Source: Cotesia glomerata
Lineage: Eukaryota; Arthropoda; Insecta; Hymenoptera; Braconidae
Direction of reading: 5' to 3'
Assembly (NCBI RefSeq): GCF_020080835.1
Contig: NC_058159.1
Span: forward strand, 13,827,101-13,891,100
Length of the DNA stretch: 64,000 nt
The notes beneath the pieces are model-generated. The model did not search any database. It had not been told where the DNA came from and saw only the letters and a list, made by a program, of their open reading frames with translations. Shown one piece after another: positions 36,013-49,600 of the stretch. The position numbers and the translations under genes are program-made. The stretch's first letter is position 1. Every line of letters starts with the position of its first letter.

Positions 36013-39000
36013 TTTATATTTATTTATTTGAATTAAGAGTGCGTTTATAAGTTACATAAAACTTTGATACACTGGCAATGATTCCGATGTGTAAAATTTA
36101 CAATTATTACAATATTTTAATTTATAAATTATGAAATGTTTAAAACTAATAATAGACATTTTTTGGCTACAAAATACAATATTTGTCATGTGTTATGATG
36201 TTGGAACATTCCTGTACATAGCTATATAGTCTTTGGGAGCTGGAAAATAAATGAAGTCGTCAAGAATTGTTGTCAGATTAAAACTATGAGCTTTTTGTGT
36301 CCGGCTTAAGTATGAGTTGACGTGGAGTTGCGAAAGCGCGGGCAGTCCAGCAAGAAAGTGCCAGATTATTGTCATAGTATCCAGATTGTGGCACAGAAAC
36401 GGCACTGTTCTTTTGGGCCTTAAGTTTAAAAGGATTTACCATTTATTGATAAAATTACATGAGAAAAAAGTTTGCTAGTCTGAGGTTGTATTTTGGTGAG
36501 AGAGTAGTTTCTGTGGGCAGTTTTTGTAAGTAAACTGGAGTTGAATCATACATTGATCTGGGTATGGCCACTTGACAAGATTGTGTATCTGCGTACCCTA
36601 ATCCAGGTCGCTTGTGTTTTCAAGGTAAATGGCTCTTGTGCTTGGATAATATTCTCATTTTGTTGTTTTTCAAGAAGTTAGCTGATAGATTATCCAATAA
36701 AGCTTCTGCATTAATTTGGGCCAGCATTTTTCCCTTAATTGACTGATCCAGTTTAGGTTCTCTGATTTAGGGTTAAGGTCCAGTAGTCTCTGATAGCAAA
36801 CTTTTGGAAGGCGAGGAATCCCGGCATCTCTAGAATTTTTGTTACCCAGTTGTAGGCCAATCCTAGAATAACTCCAATGAGATATGAACTAGAAATTTAA
36901 CTTCAAGCGAATCACAAAAATGAAGGCCTCAATACAGTTCGGTAAGCAGAGAAAAAGTCTTTTATAGAAATAAAGATGTGCAGTTTCAAAATTTCTTACA
37001 GTAGCATTCTGTTCCTAAGGCCCCAGATATAAAGCAAGGTACTAGAAAGGTTGGATTTACAAATGCTAATTAGTAGACTTTTGTCTTTCTGGTCCAAGAG
37101 CTGGCTTTCAATTTAGCTAGAATAGAAATCACGGTTCCTGCTGCCTGTTTGCCTCTTTTAGAAAATTCAGCTGCTGCTAGATCCCCTTTCAGGTTGCTGC
37201 AAGGGGAACACCTAAATAGACGTAAGATTTACGGTTTCGAGGTCCTTCCGCCAATATCTAAAATCTTTGTCCGACTTTCTAATCCTGCCAGACTTACGAC
37301 AAATCATCACTTTAGTTTTTTGAAACGTTGACTGTGAGTCCATTTATCTCGCCCAGTACTTCTTTAGGATCCCTGAGCTTATATTTAAAAGATCTATTTG
37401 TGATCTTGCTAGTAAAGCTATATCGTCGGCAGCGTACAACAGCATTAATATTTCTCGGCGGCCGCCGAGGCTGAAACTTTCATCAGATTGTTTTCATAAG
37501 TAAAAATTCAATCATGTCCCGATAATGTACCAAATAATGAACTTAACAGTAGGCTAAAGGATTTCACCTTGTAGGATCCCCTCGGTGATTTCAATAGGTT
37601 CTGGTAAAATAGAATCACCTTTTTGATGAGCATAACAACCTGATCGTAAAAATTTTTAAGCAGCCTAATATGATTTTGTGCTAACACCTAGCCTTAGAAG
37701 TTTTGCCCAGAGCTTATCTTTGCGGGTACTGAGTCAAGAGCTCGCTGAAAATCAATAAATAGTAATGTATGCTGCTGAATCAGGAGAAAGCGAAGCTGTA
37801 ATTGAAGGATTAGCTGCAGCAAGAAGAAACATTGTCAGTGCAGCCTTTTCCCTGCACAAGAAACCTGCCTGTTCTTCAGGAATTATTTTATGCTGTACTG
37901 CCCATTTTCTTAATCTTTCATGCAATATTTGCGTAAATATCTTTTACGACACAATTTACTAGAGCAATACTCCCTGTAGTTTGAAGGCAACGCGCTGTCT
38001 CCTTTTTTATATAGCATAAAAAAATACTACTTTAATCCAGTCAGCAGGGAACTGATTCGGTTTCAAAAGATTTTATTAAAAAGAGAAAGATAAGTAGGAG
38101 AAGCAAAATCCAGGTTATCCAGGCAAGTTTTTTGTAAAAAATCATTGCTTATTCCATCTGTACCAGGAGCTTTAGCTGCTTTACATTTTGACACTATTGC
38201 CAGAGTTCCCCATGGTGAATTCTTGATCTAATGATTCATGATTAGTCAAGTGGTAAGGAGATGGAAGATTCTTTTCTTGGTGTGTGAATAATGAAGAAAA
38301 ATAGTCGTACCAGGTGTTAAGAGGGTATTTCGTTTTTCGAAGAGGTCGAGTAGCTTCTTTCACCGAGTTGATTGCGGACCAAAAAATCATGGGGCTTCTG
38401 GCATTGTTGAAGTTCCAGGTAAGTTTTCCCTAAAGAAATTTTCGGCTTTGTGTTTTAGCGATTAAATTGAAGTATTCTTTTTTTAGAAGTGGTGATAGTG
38501 TTGCCACAATATGGACGGATTTGACCTTCAAGTTTGCAGTGATAAAGAAGGGTTTTTGTTTGCTTCTTTTTTGCTCTGCACTCATCGTCATGCCATGGTT
38601 TTGAAATATAGCGATTTCTAGATTTGGGCTGTGAGTTTAGTAATTTAAGCATTCCTGCATCCCGAGCGGCGTTCATTATAGCTTTTTGAAGGGCGTGATT
38701 CAAGTCGTTTGTAAGAGCAGTGGCAAAGTTTTTGAGAGCAATGAGTGGAGAGACGAACATAGAGGATTTCTTGTAAGAGTGAGCTGACGAAGGGGCACCA
38801 GCGCAAAGAAAAGCTAGGAGGTGCGAGGAACACATAACACGTTTGAGGGCTGCGGAATTGCGATAGGTTGGGTGGAATGAAGAGTGACTACAACTGGAAA
38901 GTGATCCGATTTGGTAAGAGCATTAGAAATGGATAGCCCTTTCACTAAGTTGATATTCATAGAGTTAACCCATACAAGATCTACTGTACTATTACCTCTT

Positions 39001-40512
39001 GCATTACTAAAGGCGAACCACCATTGTGATCTCCTGGAATGCGGCCATTTAGAAGAATAAAGCCATTGCTGAACATGAACTCATAAAGTATGGATCCCTG
39101 ATGATTCGTTTCTTTATCATATGCAGATCTCCATAGAGTATAGACATGAAGGTTCCAACATCGTAGGGTGCTCAGATAAAAACTTCCAACTCTAGTGTTC
39201 ACCTCCAATAATGAAGCAGTTACACTCTTCTTCTCCGACTGTTTTATCCAGAATAATTTGGAAAGAATCAAATATGGAATATAAGTTTTTCAAATTTGGT
39301 TGGAAGTAAACTGATCCAATAATAATGTTGGTTTCATGGATTGCAGGTACTGTGAAAGATCCAGTTTTCAAGAAGTGCTCAGGGTTTTATAGGGATTTGG
39401 ATTCATTGCTAAGAGGGTTAGTCTTCACTGCAGGGAGAAATGCAGCTTGATTGCCACTTATTGAAATAAGATGGAAGAATAAGATTTGCCAATGGTTCCC
39501 CACGTTTCTGAAGTACAAAGAAGTTGACTGTCAGTAATTTCTAAATCGTATAGATTCGATTAGGGTATGTAATTTCCAAAAAGTAATTGAAAAAGCAGGG
39601 AATTGTTAACTATAGTATTATTGTAGCCGCCTTGAGAGGATTAAAATTTATGAATGGAGCTTCATCATTAATAGTATTAAGATTCAAAGACAGGTCATCG
39701 GTCTGAGAATTTTTCCGTTGGCCCGTGAAGACGTTTGACCATTTGTAATGGGAACTAGAGATTGTAAGTCAAGATTATATTGATAACCTATGTTGTTTAC
39801 ATATAGACGTTGAAATCAAATTTTACTTTTTACCTTCTCCCTTTTAGTTTTTGGCTTCTAGTCGGAGTTTATTTGCAATTAAGCTTTCCCGAGGAGTCAG
39901 ATCGTGATCAAAAAATACAGATGCTTGCAGGATCTTTTTCTTTTTCATTATTGTTTGTTTGACGTTTGCATCTCGGAGTTTGGCTTTGATAAATGGTTTG
40001 TGACCGTTAATTCAAGATGCTTCTTGAACCGCATCATCAATATTAAAATGATCTTTTATGAACTTGTTCAAGCTATTTACTGCGCTGCTGTCAGTCACGT
40101 TCAGGCCTCTTACTATTATATTATTTCTCCCTAATGTGTTTATCCATTGACGAGATACTCTGCTTTTACAATTCGTTTTTCTAAGGCAGATAGATTGTTG
40201 GCAAAGTGAGGGTCCGTGATTGTAGATATTTTTGCTTGCTCCAGCCTGGTGATTCTTTCATTTAAATTAATTATCTGATCTTTGAGAGCAGTATTTTCTT
40301 CTTGGAGTTTATCCGTTTTTCAGTCAGAATTCTGTTGTGCTCTTCTCGAGAAGATGTAATCTCATCCAATAACTCCTTTCACATAACATCCCTGGCTTTG
40401 TTATCTTCCCTTTCTCCAACCATCTAGGACTGCTAGGACTTCAGCCAATGAGTTAACTGCTGGAAGGGACATTTTTTCTGATACAGTGCTGGCAGCTTTT
40501 TGCTAGTGCTAG
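36013..40512 (-). pseudogene. Dead non-LTR retrotransposon (old relative of 46441-51460)
   Basis: Minus-strand fragments in order: an ORF1-like coiled region (about 40480-40140), an endonuclease fragment with FSNGFILLNGRIPGD (39271-38981), a linker with KPWHDDECRAKKK (38835-38455), a reverse transcriptase fragment with IDFQRALDSVP (about 37760), and a C-terminal CxxC-like zinc region (36405-36193). Each aligns to the better-preserved element at 46441-51460 (FILVNGRM, RPWEDNELR, VDFTRAFDSVP). Many stops and shifts. It lies within tandem-repeat array D: ttattccaaat before and attattgcaaat after may be its target duplication. An (AAATAAAT)-type tail is at the left end. Confidence 0.75.
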
Positions 40513-41480
40513 CAGCAGATTATTGCAAATAAAATAAAAACTCAGTCATAGCCGCCTAGAGCCCCTGACTGACCGTCACTCCTTATTTTCTATTTAAATA
40601 TTATTTTAATTCATTTAAATAAAAATAAAAATTCATTCATGGTCGCTTAGTGCCTCTAACTGACTATCACTACTGATTTTTTAATTGAAAATTACTTTAA
40701 TCATTCAAAATAAAATAAAAAATTCATTCATAGCCGCCCAGTGCCTCTCTTTGATTCTCAGTACTAAATTTTTAATTGAAAATTACATTAATTGTTCTAA
40801 ACAAAAATAAAAAATCATTCATAGACGCCCAATGCCTCTAACTGACCAACGTTACTTATTTTTCAATTAGAAATTACTCTTATTATTCTGAATAAAAATA
40901 AAAATACATTCATAAATGCCTAGTGCCTCTTACTCACCCTTGCTACTTGTTTTTCATTTAAAAATTTCTTTATTTAATTTAATTAAAAATCAAAATTTCG
41001 TTATAGCCGCCCAGTGCCTCTACTTGAGAATCACTACTGATTTTTTAATTAAAAATTGCCTCATATATTCCAAATAAAAATTACAAACTCAGTCATAGCC
41101 GTTCAGAGCCTCAGACTGACCCTCGCTACTTATTTTTTGTCTGAAAATTACTGTCATCATTTTAAATAATAATACAAATTCTGCCATTGCCGCTTAGTGT
41201 TCCTAATCGATCCGCCATATTTATTTTCTAATTAAAAATTCGTTTAACGACTTCAAAATGAAAAAAAATTCAGTCACCTCCGTCAAGTGCTTTGCTACTA
41301 ATTTTTCAATCAAAAATTACTCCAATTTTTTCTCATAAATAAAAAAATTCAGTAACTTCTGCCCTGTCTCTCTGCCTGAGCCCCGCTACTGAGCTATTCA
41401 TTAAAAATTACTCCAATTATTTCAATTCAAAATCAAAATTCTGTCATGGCCGATTTAATTTACTAAAATCTTCTGTTTTT
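40513..41480 (+). repeat. Tandem repeat array D-2
   Basis: Nine or so units of the same pattern and orientation as D-1, for example gccgcccagtgcctctactt and gcctcagactgaccctcgct. Confidence 0.85.
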
Positions 41481-41906
41481 CCCTTTGAATTCGTCAAATC
41501 TTGTACCTGTAATAAAAGAAATGAAAATATCCTCACTCACATTCATACGTGCATCGTTACCGATACACTCACACTAGTACACGATCTCACACATCCACCT
41601 AGCATCACGTATGTCCGCCGTCCGCGGTCGGTCCGTCCTCACTCTCGGTCTACTGTTCAAGAAGCCAGCAGTTGCTCTGGCATCTTACTCTCGCATCTCT
41701 TACTGCCTTTTCACTCACTTTTTATTCTTCCGTTGCGCGCTCCTGATTGGTCACTTTTATTAATTAATTATTAATTATCTATGCATCTGATTGAAAAATG
41801 GCTCAAGACTTTTCGTCTCCGAATATTTTTTTCTTTCGATCCCTTCCATGGGGTGCGTGACTTCTGAGTATTAATCTCTGTATATATATATGCTGTATAT
41901 TGTAAC
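41481..41906. mobile_element. Terminal region of the array D element
   Basis: Diverged reverse complement of 61711-62130, which starts acagggtgtcccagaagtcg. Here the corresponding end reads ccatggggtgcgtgacttct followed by a short TA run. The array plus this region looks like one non-autonomous element seen twice in the window. Confidence 0.65.
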
Positions 41907-44574
41907 GGCGCCACGGGGCCTTCTTTACCCAGAGAAGCGTCTCCCAACCCGCGTGAGTTAGTTATCGACTGGATCCCCAGAGCGCTGTGCTCCGAAGTAC
42001 TCGCGCCTCTAGGGATAAGTTAGGAAGTAAGGCCCTGAGAGGGAAACGCCGGCGAGGAGAGTGAGTGGGGGAGACTCTGGAGCGAAGAAAGAAACGTACC
42101 GACCAAAAGCTCAGAAGATTCATTGCACCGAACAGTCAAATCTAACGGTCGCACAAAAGTTAACAAACATCAAAAGCACAGGTAATTATTTTTATTTCTG
42201 CCTTCCAGATATAGTGGAACCTGAAGCGAATACTTAATCAATTAATTTATTGCTTCGCTGTAGCCTTCTGCCAGCTTGCGTAAACGATTTTAATTAGTGA
42301 TAATTTCTAATGCTTATTTGCGGTTACAGATTTTGTAAAGTATCCGGGGTTCTAGTGATCAGCACTGGGTCCCGCCGCCAAGTAGATTCATCCACCAAAG
42401 AGGGACTTGTACCAGCAACGACCATACAGTTGTAGCTCCTCGAGGGAGTTCATTAGCGTCGTAAAGGAAAACTCCAGGTACAGATAAAATGTCTCAATAA
42501 TATCTTGGTGGTGCGCCATCAGCCAGGCATTGAAGTCGGCTGAAGGTCATCGTCATTTCACGTTCGGTCACAATTATTAGTTTAAGTAGTATATCGTAGA
42601 ATTTACTTAATTATTATATTGAAATTTATTTATTAGAATTTACTTGGAATATTATTTGGGATATTATTTAAAGTATTATTTAAAATATTGTTTAGAATAT
42701 TCTTTAGGAGGTTATTAAGTATTTATTTAAAATAAAATTCAGAATGAAATTAAGAAAAGTCCAAAATAAAATTAAAAATGAAGTTAAAAGCAAGCCAGGA
42801 ATAATTACTAAATAATTAATTAACAAAACCAGGAATTATTTTGGATTGTTAATTAACTACGTAGGCAGAGTTTGGACTGACTTTATCAGGAATAATTTCG
42901 GTTGGTCATTTCATGACTTCGGTTGCCATGTAGAACAAATGTCGTTGATAATCGAGTTGGTCGGATTTATTTAATTAATTGCTTCGAATACAATCAGTAA
43001 AAAGTTTTAGAGGAACTTTAGTAAAAGTCATTTGAAGTAAAATTTATTAAAATTCGGGAAAGTAATTTATAATAAAATTTAATTGTTTAAAATAAAATCA
43101 TTTGCAACAAATTTAGAATCAGTCAAAATTGCTAGAAAATTGTTCGTGTAAATTTGTTAATTAAAAGTAGAAAATAAAACTTGTAAAAATTCGTCAGAGA
43201 AAAAATTACACCAAAAACTTGCGACAGAGACGCAAGACCGAGCGAGAGCGTCAGCCATCTTGTCCCGCGTGAAGCGCTGGGTAGAGGACACTCAAGGTCG
43301 AGACTAAAATCGTACTGTGTTGCTAGGCAGAAAATAATCCTCGAATAAAATAAAATAAAATAAATGCTAAGTTTTTCGTGCAACACAATAGAACGTAAAA
43401 TAAAATAATGTAGAGAAAATAGAACTCGATTATTGAATGACAAGTAAAACAGTTTAGTAAAAATTAATTACATAAAATCAATTGATGAATTTTAGTTGAT
43501 AACAAATTAAGATCATAATTAAATAAAATAATCTGGACACAAATTAGAAATATTCGGAGAACAACCGAATAAATAATTGACAAATTCTGGTGAAATAAAT
43601 TATTCAAAGTGGAATAATTTAACACAACAACTTATAAAATAAATTAAGTAAGTTCAATAAGAATAAAATTTCGTAAATCTCGGATTTAACCAACATTGTT
43701 GGCAGATTATTAAGACCTCTGTCATTAGATTTTAATCTATTAATTCAAGATACGAAGACCTCTTGTAATTAAATATTTATTGTTGTATTATTAAGACCAC
43801 GGCAATAAATTAGTTAATGATTTTAATTTGAAATTTGGAATTGGATTAGGATTTATGAAACAAGTTAGGAACTCGGATTTAGCAAATTAATGAATGGAAT
43901 AAATGGATCTAGGTATTAAATCGAATTTCATTTAATTTTGGGAAATTAATTTTGTTAAATTGGAAAATAAATGTATAAATTTTAATCTGTAAAGTCCGGG
44001 GAAATATTTAGTGTGTTTGAAAATTTAATTAATAGTGTGGGTGGGGTAGTATTAAGTATTATAGTGTTGCCTAGGGATTCATGGTATCCTCCTCTGCTTC
44101 TTGGGCACACTTAGAGTACTTTGCATAGACGCCCGGGTCGGGGGTGCAATAGGCATAAGTATTTTAAATAAATATTGTGGGTGTGTGTGGAATAGAAAAT
44201 ATTATTGCAGTGTAGCCTAGGGATTCATGGTATCCTCCTCTGCTTCCTGGGCGCACTTAGAAGCCGTTGTATAGACGCCGGATTTGGGGTACAACGGTAG
44301 TAAGATAGAAACCGCGGTATAGACGCTCCATATGAGGGTACCGTTCGGGAATAGGACACTATGATAGAAAACCGTGATAGGACGCCTCCATAAGAGGATA
44401 TCGTCGGGATTAAGTTGTTTTTGATATTTTGTAATGGGTTTTATTGTGTATTAAGGGTTGGTTAAATAAAATGGATTGTAAAATGAATTTCTTGTTATAA
44501 TTTATGTTTCCTTCCTGACAATCTCTTACGACCCCTGAGTTTTCACTCCATGTTCTGGGCCAGTTTCGGGATAC
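41907..44574 (+). repeat. Right arm of large inverted repeat
   Basis: 2.67 kb, reverse complement of 32048-34914. Starts TGTAACGGCGCC. Beyond the last matching base (gggatac, 44574) unique sequence continues for 38 bp to the gap and includes cagTGGCGCC at 44589-44598, which could be the start of a primer-binding site after an LTR. The remaining bases do not match the usual continuation, so this is weak. Confidence 0.85.
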
Positions 44575-44612
44575 TGTGGGAAATATCCAGTGGCGCCTTA
44601 AATAAATTAAGA

Positions 44613-44712
44613 NNNNNNNNNNNNNNNNNNNNNNNNNNNNNNNNNNNNNNNNNNNNNNNNNNNNNNNNNNNNNNNNNNNNNNNNNNNNNNNNNNNNNNNN
44701 NNNNNNNNNNNN
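44613..44712. other. Assembly gap (100 N)
   Basis: Exactly 100 N to the right of the inverted-repeat right arm. Confidence 0.99.
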
Positions 44713-44737
44713 TGAGTTCTTATTTTTATATTTTTAG

Positions 44738-46200
44738 GTTGGTATCGAGGTGAGAAAAGGTCTATGAAATTTGCAATACCAAGGATTTGGCGAGAACCAA
44801 AAGACCATATTACTGACTGCTACTTTTGTATGGTGAATCCGAGTAAAAGACGTAGAGGTAAAAATGCAAAACCTATTGAATATCCTGACCTCGAATCTTC
44901 TTCTGCTCCAATTGCTCACGACCTGACACGACCAGTACCTGAGCCACCAAAAAAATTATCGCAGAAAAGTAGCTCATCTTTTAGTTCTTATAAAAGTAAT
45001 TCCGATAAAAAGTTTTTGCCTACACCTGAACAACCAAAACACTATCTCATTACTTCAGAAGATTTTAACGATCTAATTAGAGATTTAAATTTGCCAAAAA
45101 ATAAAGCAGAGCTTCTAGGCTCTCGGTTAAAACAGTGGAATTTGCTTGATGATGTTAAGATCACGGATTAGCGGACTAGGCATGAAATGTTTGCAACGTT
45201 CTTCACGAAGGAAGATGGACTTTGTTTTTGTAATGACATTAAAGGTATGTTTGAAGCAATTGGCATACCCTGTGTCCCTAGCGAATGGCGTTTATTCATT
45301 GATAGCTCTACAAAAAGTTTAAAAGCAGTTCTATTGCACAACAGAAATAAATTTCCGTCTCTTCCAATTGCTCACTCAGTACATCTTAAAGAAAATTATG
45401 AAAGTGTCAAAATTTTGCTTGAATCTGTAAAGTATCGTGAGTATAACTGGGAGCTGATTGGAGATTTTAAAATTCTGGGATTTTTAATGGGGCTACAGGG
45501 TGGATATACAAAGTATCCGTGTTATTTGTGCTTGTGGGATAGCAGAGCGGATTCTAAACACTATATTCAACGGTCATGGCCTGTAAGAACAGAATTGTGT
45601 GTCGGAAAACAGAACGTCAAATTTGAGCCGATTGTTGAAGCGGAAAAAGTGTTAATGCCGCCTTTGCACATTAAGTTAGGGTTGATGAAACAATTTGTTA
45701 AAAAACTGGATGAAACTTCAGAAGCTTTTGGATACTTAAAAAAATTTTTTCCGAAGTTATCGGAAGCAAAGGTTAAAGCTGGGGTTTTTGTTGGTCCGCA
45801 AATAAGATAGATTTTCGCCGATGAAAAATTTCCAACGTTGCTGAATCGTACTCAAAAAGCAAGTTGGAACAGTTTTAAAGCAGTAGTTTCTGGATTTTTA
45901 GGAAATAATAAAGCTGAAAACTACGAAAAGTTGGTTGAGGATATGCTTACAAATTTTAAGGCCATGGGCTGAAGGATGTCATTAAAAGTACATATGCTGC
46001 ATGCTCATTTGGATAAATTTAAAAACAATATGGGAGCCTATTCCAAAGAGCAAGGAGAACGTTTCCATCAGGACATCATGAATTTTGAACAACGCTATCA
46101 AGGCCAATACAATGAAAATATGATGGGCGACTATATTTGGGGTTTATTGAGAGAAAGTAGCTATGAACATAAAAGAAAAAGTAAAAGTGTGCACTTTTAA
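44738..46200 (+). pseudogene. Uncharacterised invertebrate repeat protein, three nonsense codons
   Basis: After a tttttag acceptor at 44737 one frame runs 487 codons with only three stops: TAG 45169-45171, TAG 45808-45810 and TGA 45970-45972. It reads IPRIWREPKDHITDCYFCM, then a Ser/Pro-rich linker, LLGSRLKQWNLL, NDIKGMFEAIG, GLQGGYTKYPCYLCLWDSR, SLKVHMLHAHLDKF and GERFHQDIMNFEQRYQGQY. This arrangement is known to me from very common uncharacterised proteins of insects, aphids and Hydra that behave like repeats. Cys pairs (CYFC, CYLC) suggest metal binding. There is no frameshift over the whole length. Its upstream exons lie in the gap. The activity is unknown; a transposase-derived protein is the best guess. 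Confidence 0.7.
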
Positions 46201-46440
46201 GCTATTTTCCACTTTTCTGTAAGCTAATTTGATATTAAAACTTAATAAAAATGATAAACATTTTAATTTCAATAGTTTTATTTTCAATCAAAAATTAAAA
46301 TCCGAGATTTTTAAAAATTTCGTTCAATCAGTCTTCTAAGCACAAAAGCAAAGTTTTTCATGCCATATATTTTTTTTCCGTCTTATTACGACCTAAACTA
46401 CCGAAATTTAATGCTTTGCAATCAAAGTCAAATTTCATGT
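46201..46440. other. Non-coding flank
   Basis: AT-rich 3' flank of the pseudogene with several AATAAA-like sites. Nothing else recognised. Confidence 0.4.
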
Positions 46441-46694
46441 TGACCCGTGTAATAATTGTATTGTATTGTATTGTATGTTTATTGTTTTAAAGAGTATATA
46501 TACATGATCTCTCGTATAACAATTTTTGGAACGCATGTTCAATAATTAACAATTATATTATAATATACAGTTTTTAATTTTTAAGAATTATAAGCAGTAG
46601 TTAAATTAATACATTGATCGGCAAACAGAAATAAAAATAAAAATTTATGTGGGTGTTTAAGGAGAGCCAGTTGGTCGGTGTATAGGAGGAGGGT

Positions 46695-49600
46695 TTAGAT
46701 AGGATTTGATAGGGAGCATCTTTTAGTGACTGCCGTGAGAAATCTTGCCACATTTTCCATATCATTTTTGGAGTAGATATTCAGTATCATGAGCGTACGT
46801 AGGTTCCTTAGGTAGTTCCTGATGATGTCTTCGAAGTATCGCTGTCTCAGGTCGTCGAACTCTGGACAGTAGGCCAGTATGTGGTCAACCGTTTCGAGGC
46901 TCTTATTGCAAGCTCTGCAGTAGTTTTTCGGGAGAAGTCGGATGTGCAATCCAAAGATCGTGATTCTGCAATTATAGTTGTTAGCAAGACGTAGTTGCGT
47001 AATCATACGCGATAAATGGATTGGGCACCGAAGTTTCAGATATCTGGGTGTGTAAGGTGTTTTACTCCAGATTAGCTGGGTTTGCAGCGAAGTAGATCGA
47101 AGATATTGTCCATTGTCCAGTCGTCTGGCTCGGTTGGTGATGGCTTCGAGGAATTTGGGATGTTGTTTTTCCCAGAGTGAGGGATCTAGGTTGTTGAACA
47201 TATCCGGCATTGCAATCTCCTTGAACAAGAGATTCATTTTTGCAACCCAGTTAAATTTGACCTGGCACTGCGGGTTTTATGCTATGGTTATCAGATGGAC
47301 AAGGCAAATTTTCGGCCAGCGGTTGTCATCCATTTCCAGGATACGAATTATCCATTTCCAAGTTCGGCTGAGCGCTGTTACAGATAGCCGGGTAATCCCA
47401 GCTTCAATCCTGATCATATAACCGAGGGTGTTTGTAGGCAGTAGTAGGATTTTTTTGAAGAAGTTAGCCTGAGCTTTATCTATTTCGTCCAAATGGTCTA
47501 TTCCCCAGGTTTCGACGCCATAAAGAATTGTGGGACCCACTATGCTGTTGAATAAATGTATCCTGGTCTGCCACGAGTCCGACTTCGCTTTAGCAAGTAA
47601 GGTACAGACTGTCCCGGTTGCTATTTTAGCCTTTTGTAGTGCTGCTTGGGCTGCTAATTTTCCCTTGGTGGAGTTGTCTATCGTGATGCCGAGGTAATTG
47701 TAGTGAGTCGTGATCTTGATAGGTTGATTTTTGTAGCAGAATGCGTTTCTTTCTTTTTGTCTGATCCTTCCCGATGCACGACTGATCATGGAAAACTCAC
47801 CTGAGTTTTCCCCCTGTGTACACTCAGTTTGTTCTCATCAAAGTACTCTTCTAGTGCCGCTAGTATTTTTTTTTGCCTCGGTAAGTGATGCTGTGAAGAA
47901 GGTTGCGTCATCAGCGAAGAGTAAAGTGAGGAGGTTTTTTGGTCCTATGCTTAAGCCTTCAAAACCTTTTCTTTCAAGGAAAGCTACAAGATCCGCAATA
48001 TATAAAATGAAGAGCGTAGGGCTTAACTTGTCGCCCTGGAGCACGCCTTCGGTAACTTCAAAGTCTTTGGAAGCATTTCCGTTGACACGTAGGTTGACTC
48101 TTGCTCTTTTGTAGATTGCGCGAACTAGCCTGATTATCTTGCCACTGATGCCGAGGTTAAATAATTTCCTCCAGAGTAAATAGTGAGGAACCGAGTCGAA
48201 GGCTCTGGTGAAGTCGACGAAAATACAGTAAACGGCGTTACCTTTCATTCTGATTTTAGATTGAAGGGCTGCTAAAATAGTGAAGGACAGGTCCAGGCAG
48301 CTACGTCCCTCTCTAAATCCTGCCTGTTCTTCGGGGATTATGCTGAGATTTTCCATCCAGGAGTTTAATCGCTTTTGGATGATACCAGTTAATACCTTGA
48401 GTAAGTTATTTAGCAGCGCAATCCCACGGTAGTTTGACGGATCATCTCGGGTTTCCTTTTTGTGGATTAATGAGATTGTTGCTGCTGGCCAAGAGGATGG
48501 AATTTGTTCCGCGTTCCAGATTCTGTTTAGCAACGTCACGAGATAAGAGATCCATGGAGAGGGGAGGTGACATAAATGTTCGTTCAGTATAGCATCTGGA
48601 CCTGGAGACTTTTTATTCTTGCTTTTTTTGATCACTTTTTTGACTTCTAGGAAGGAGAAATCAAGATCCAGGTAAGGATTGCGTACGTCAGTAAAGTTGG
48701 TAGTGTCGTAGGTTCTATGTGGGTACACTGTATTATAAAATTCTTCCCAGGAGTCAAGTGAGATAGGGCAGGGAGTATACGCTGGTCTTCTGAGCGATTT
48801 GACCAGTTGCCAGAACTCAGTAGGGCTTGAGGTGCGTGCCAGGGTGTTTCTAATGGAGCGATAGTAGTTTATAATTTTTGTCTTTTTAATTTTCTTTAAA
48901 TTTTTTTTCAAGAAATGCAAGGTTTCAAGGTTAGTTTGCGTGAATCCTCTCTTCCTACATATCCTCTGGTGCTTGGAAAGGGCTAGTTTGAGAAGCCTAA
49001 GTTCGTTATCCTCCCATGGGCGTTTAGGTTTACTTTTAACCGACCTCGGTTTTATCACGATTTTTAAACCTGATGAATCTGCTGCTTCATGAATAGCTGC
49101 CTGGAGGTTTTCAGCTAGAGAGTCCAAGCTAGTGTTCGCTTGGTTAATCTCGAGCCGGTGAGAGTAGAATAGTACTTCCATAAATTGTTGAGTACACTCT
49201 GTCTTCCAGATTAGTTTCGGAGTAGGGGAGAGCAATGGAGACTTTTCAGCTTGTGGAATATCATGGTCGAATTGGAATGATATTTGGACAGGAAAGTGGT
49301 CGGAGCCGAATGAGTCCACTTCTACTCGGAATGTTGAGACCAGTTTTGCGGCTTCATGATTTACCCATACCAAGTCTATGACGCTGGCTCCATTGGGACC
49401 AGCGAAAGTCATATTGCCGTTTTTGTCGTCTGTCATTCTTCCGTTTACTAAAATAAAGTCGCTGCTAGACATAAAGTTTAGGACGGCGAGAACTCTTGGA
49501 TTGGTTACAGTGTCTAGGGAGTTTCTTGAAGGTAGCAGGATCGTGTCTCTGAGTGAATCAGGCGGAATTTCTCCATCAAGGTCACCAAGGCGTGCGTTAA

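Noticed and set aside
32048..44574. Polinton/Maverick element, because of long terminal inverted repeats
   Set aside because: No polymerase B, integrase, ATPase or capsid-like frames lie between the arms; the centre is tandem repeat plus a dead non-LTR element.
45970..45972. TGA at a probable Cys position as a selenocysteine codon
   Set aside because: Two other in-frame stops (TAG) exist and the sequence belongs to a repeat-like pseudogene; no reason to invoke recoding.
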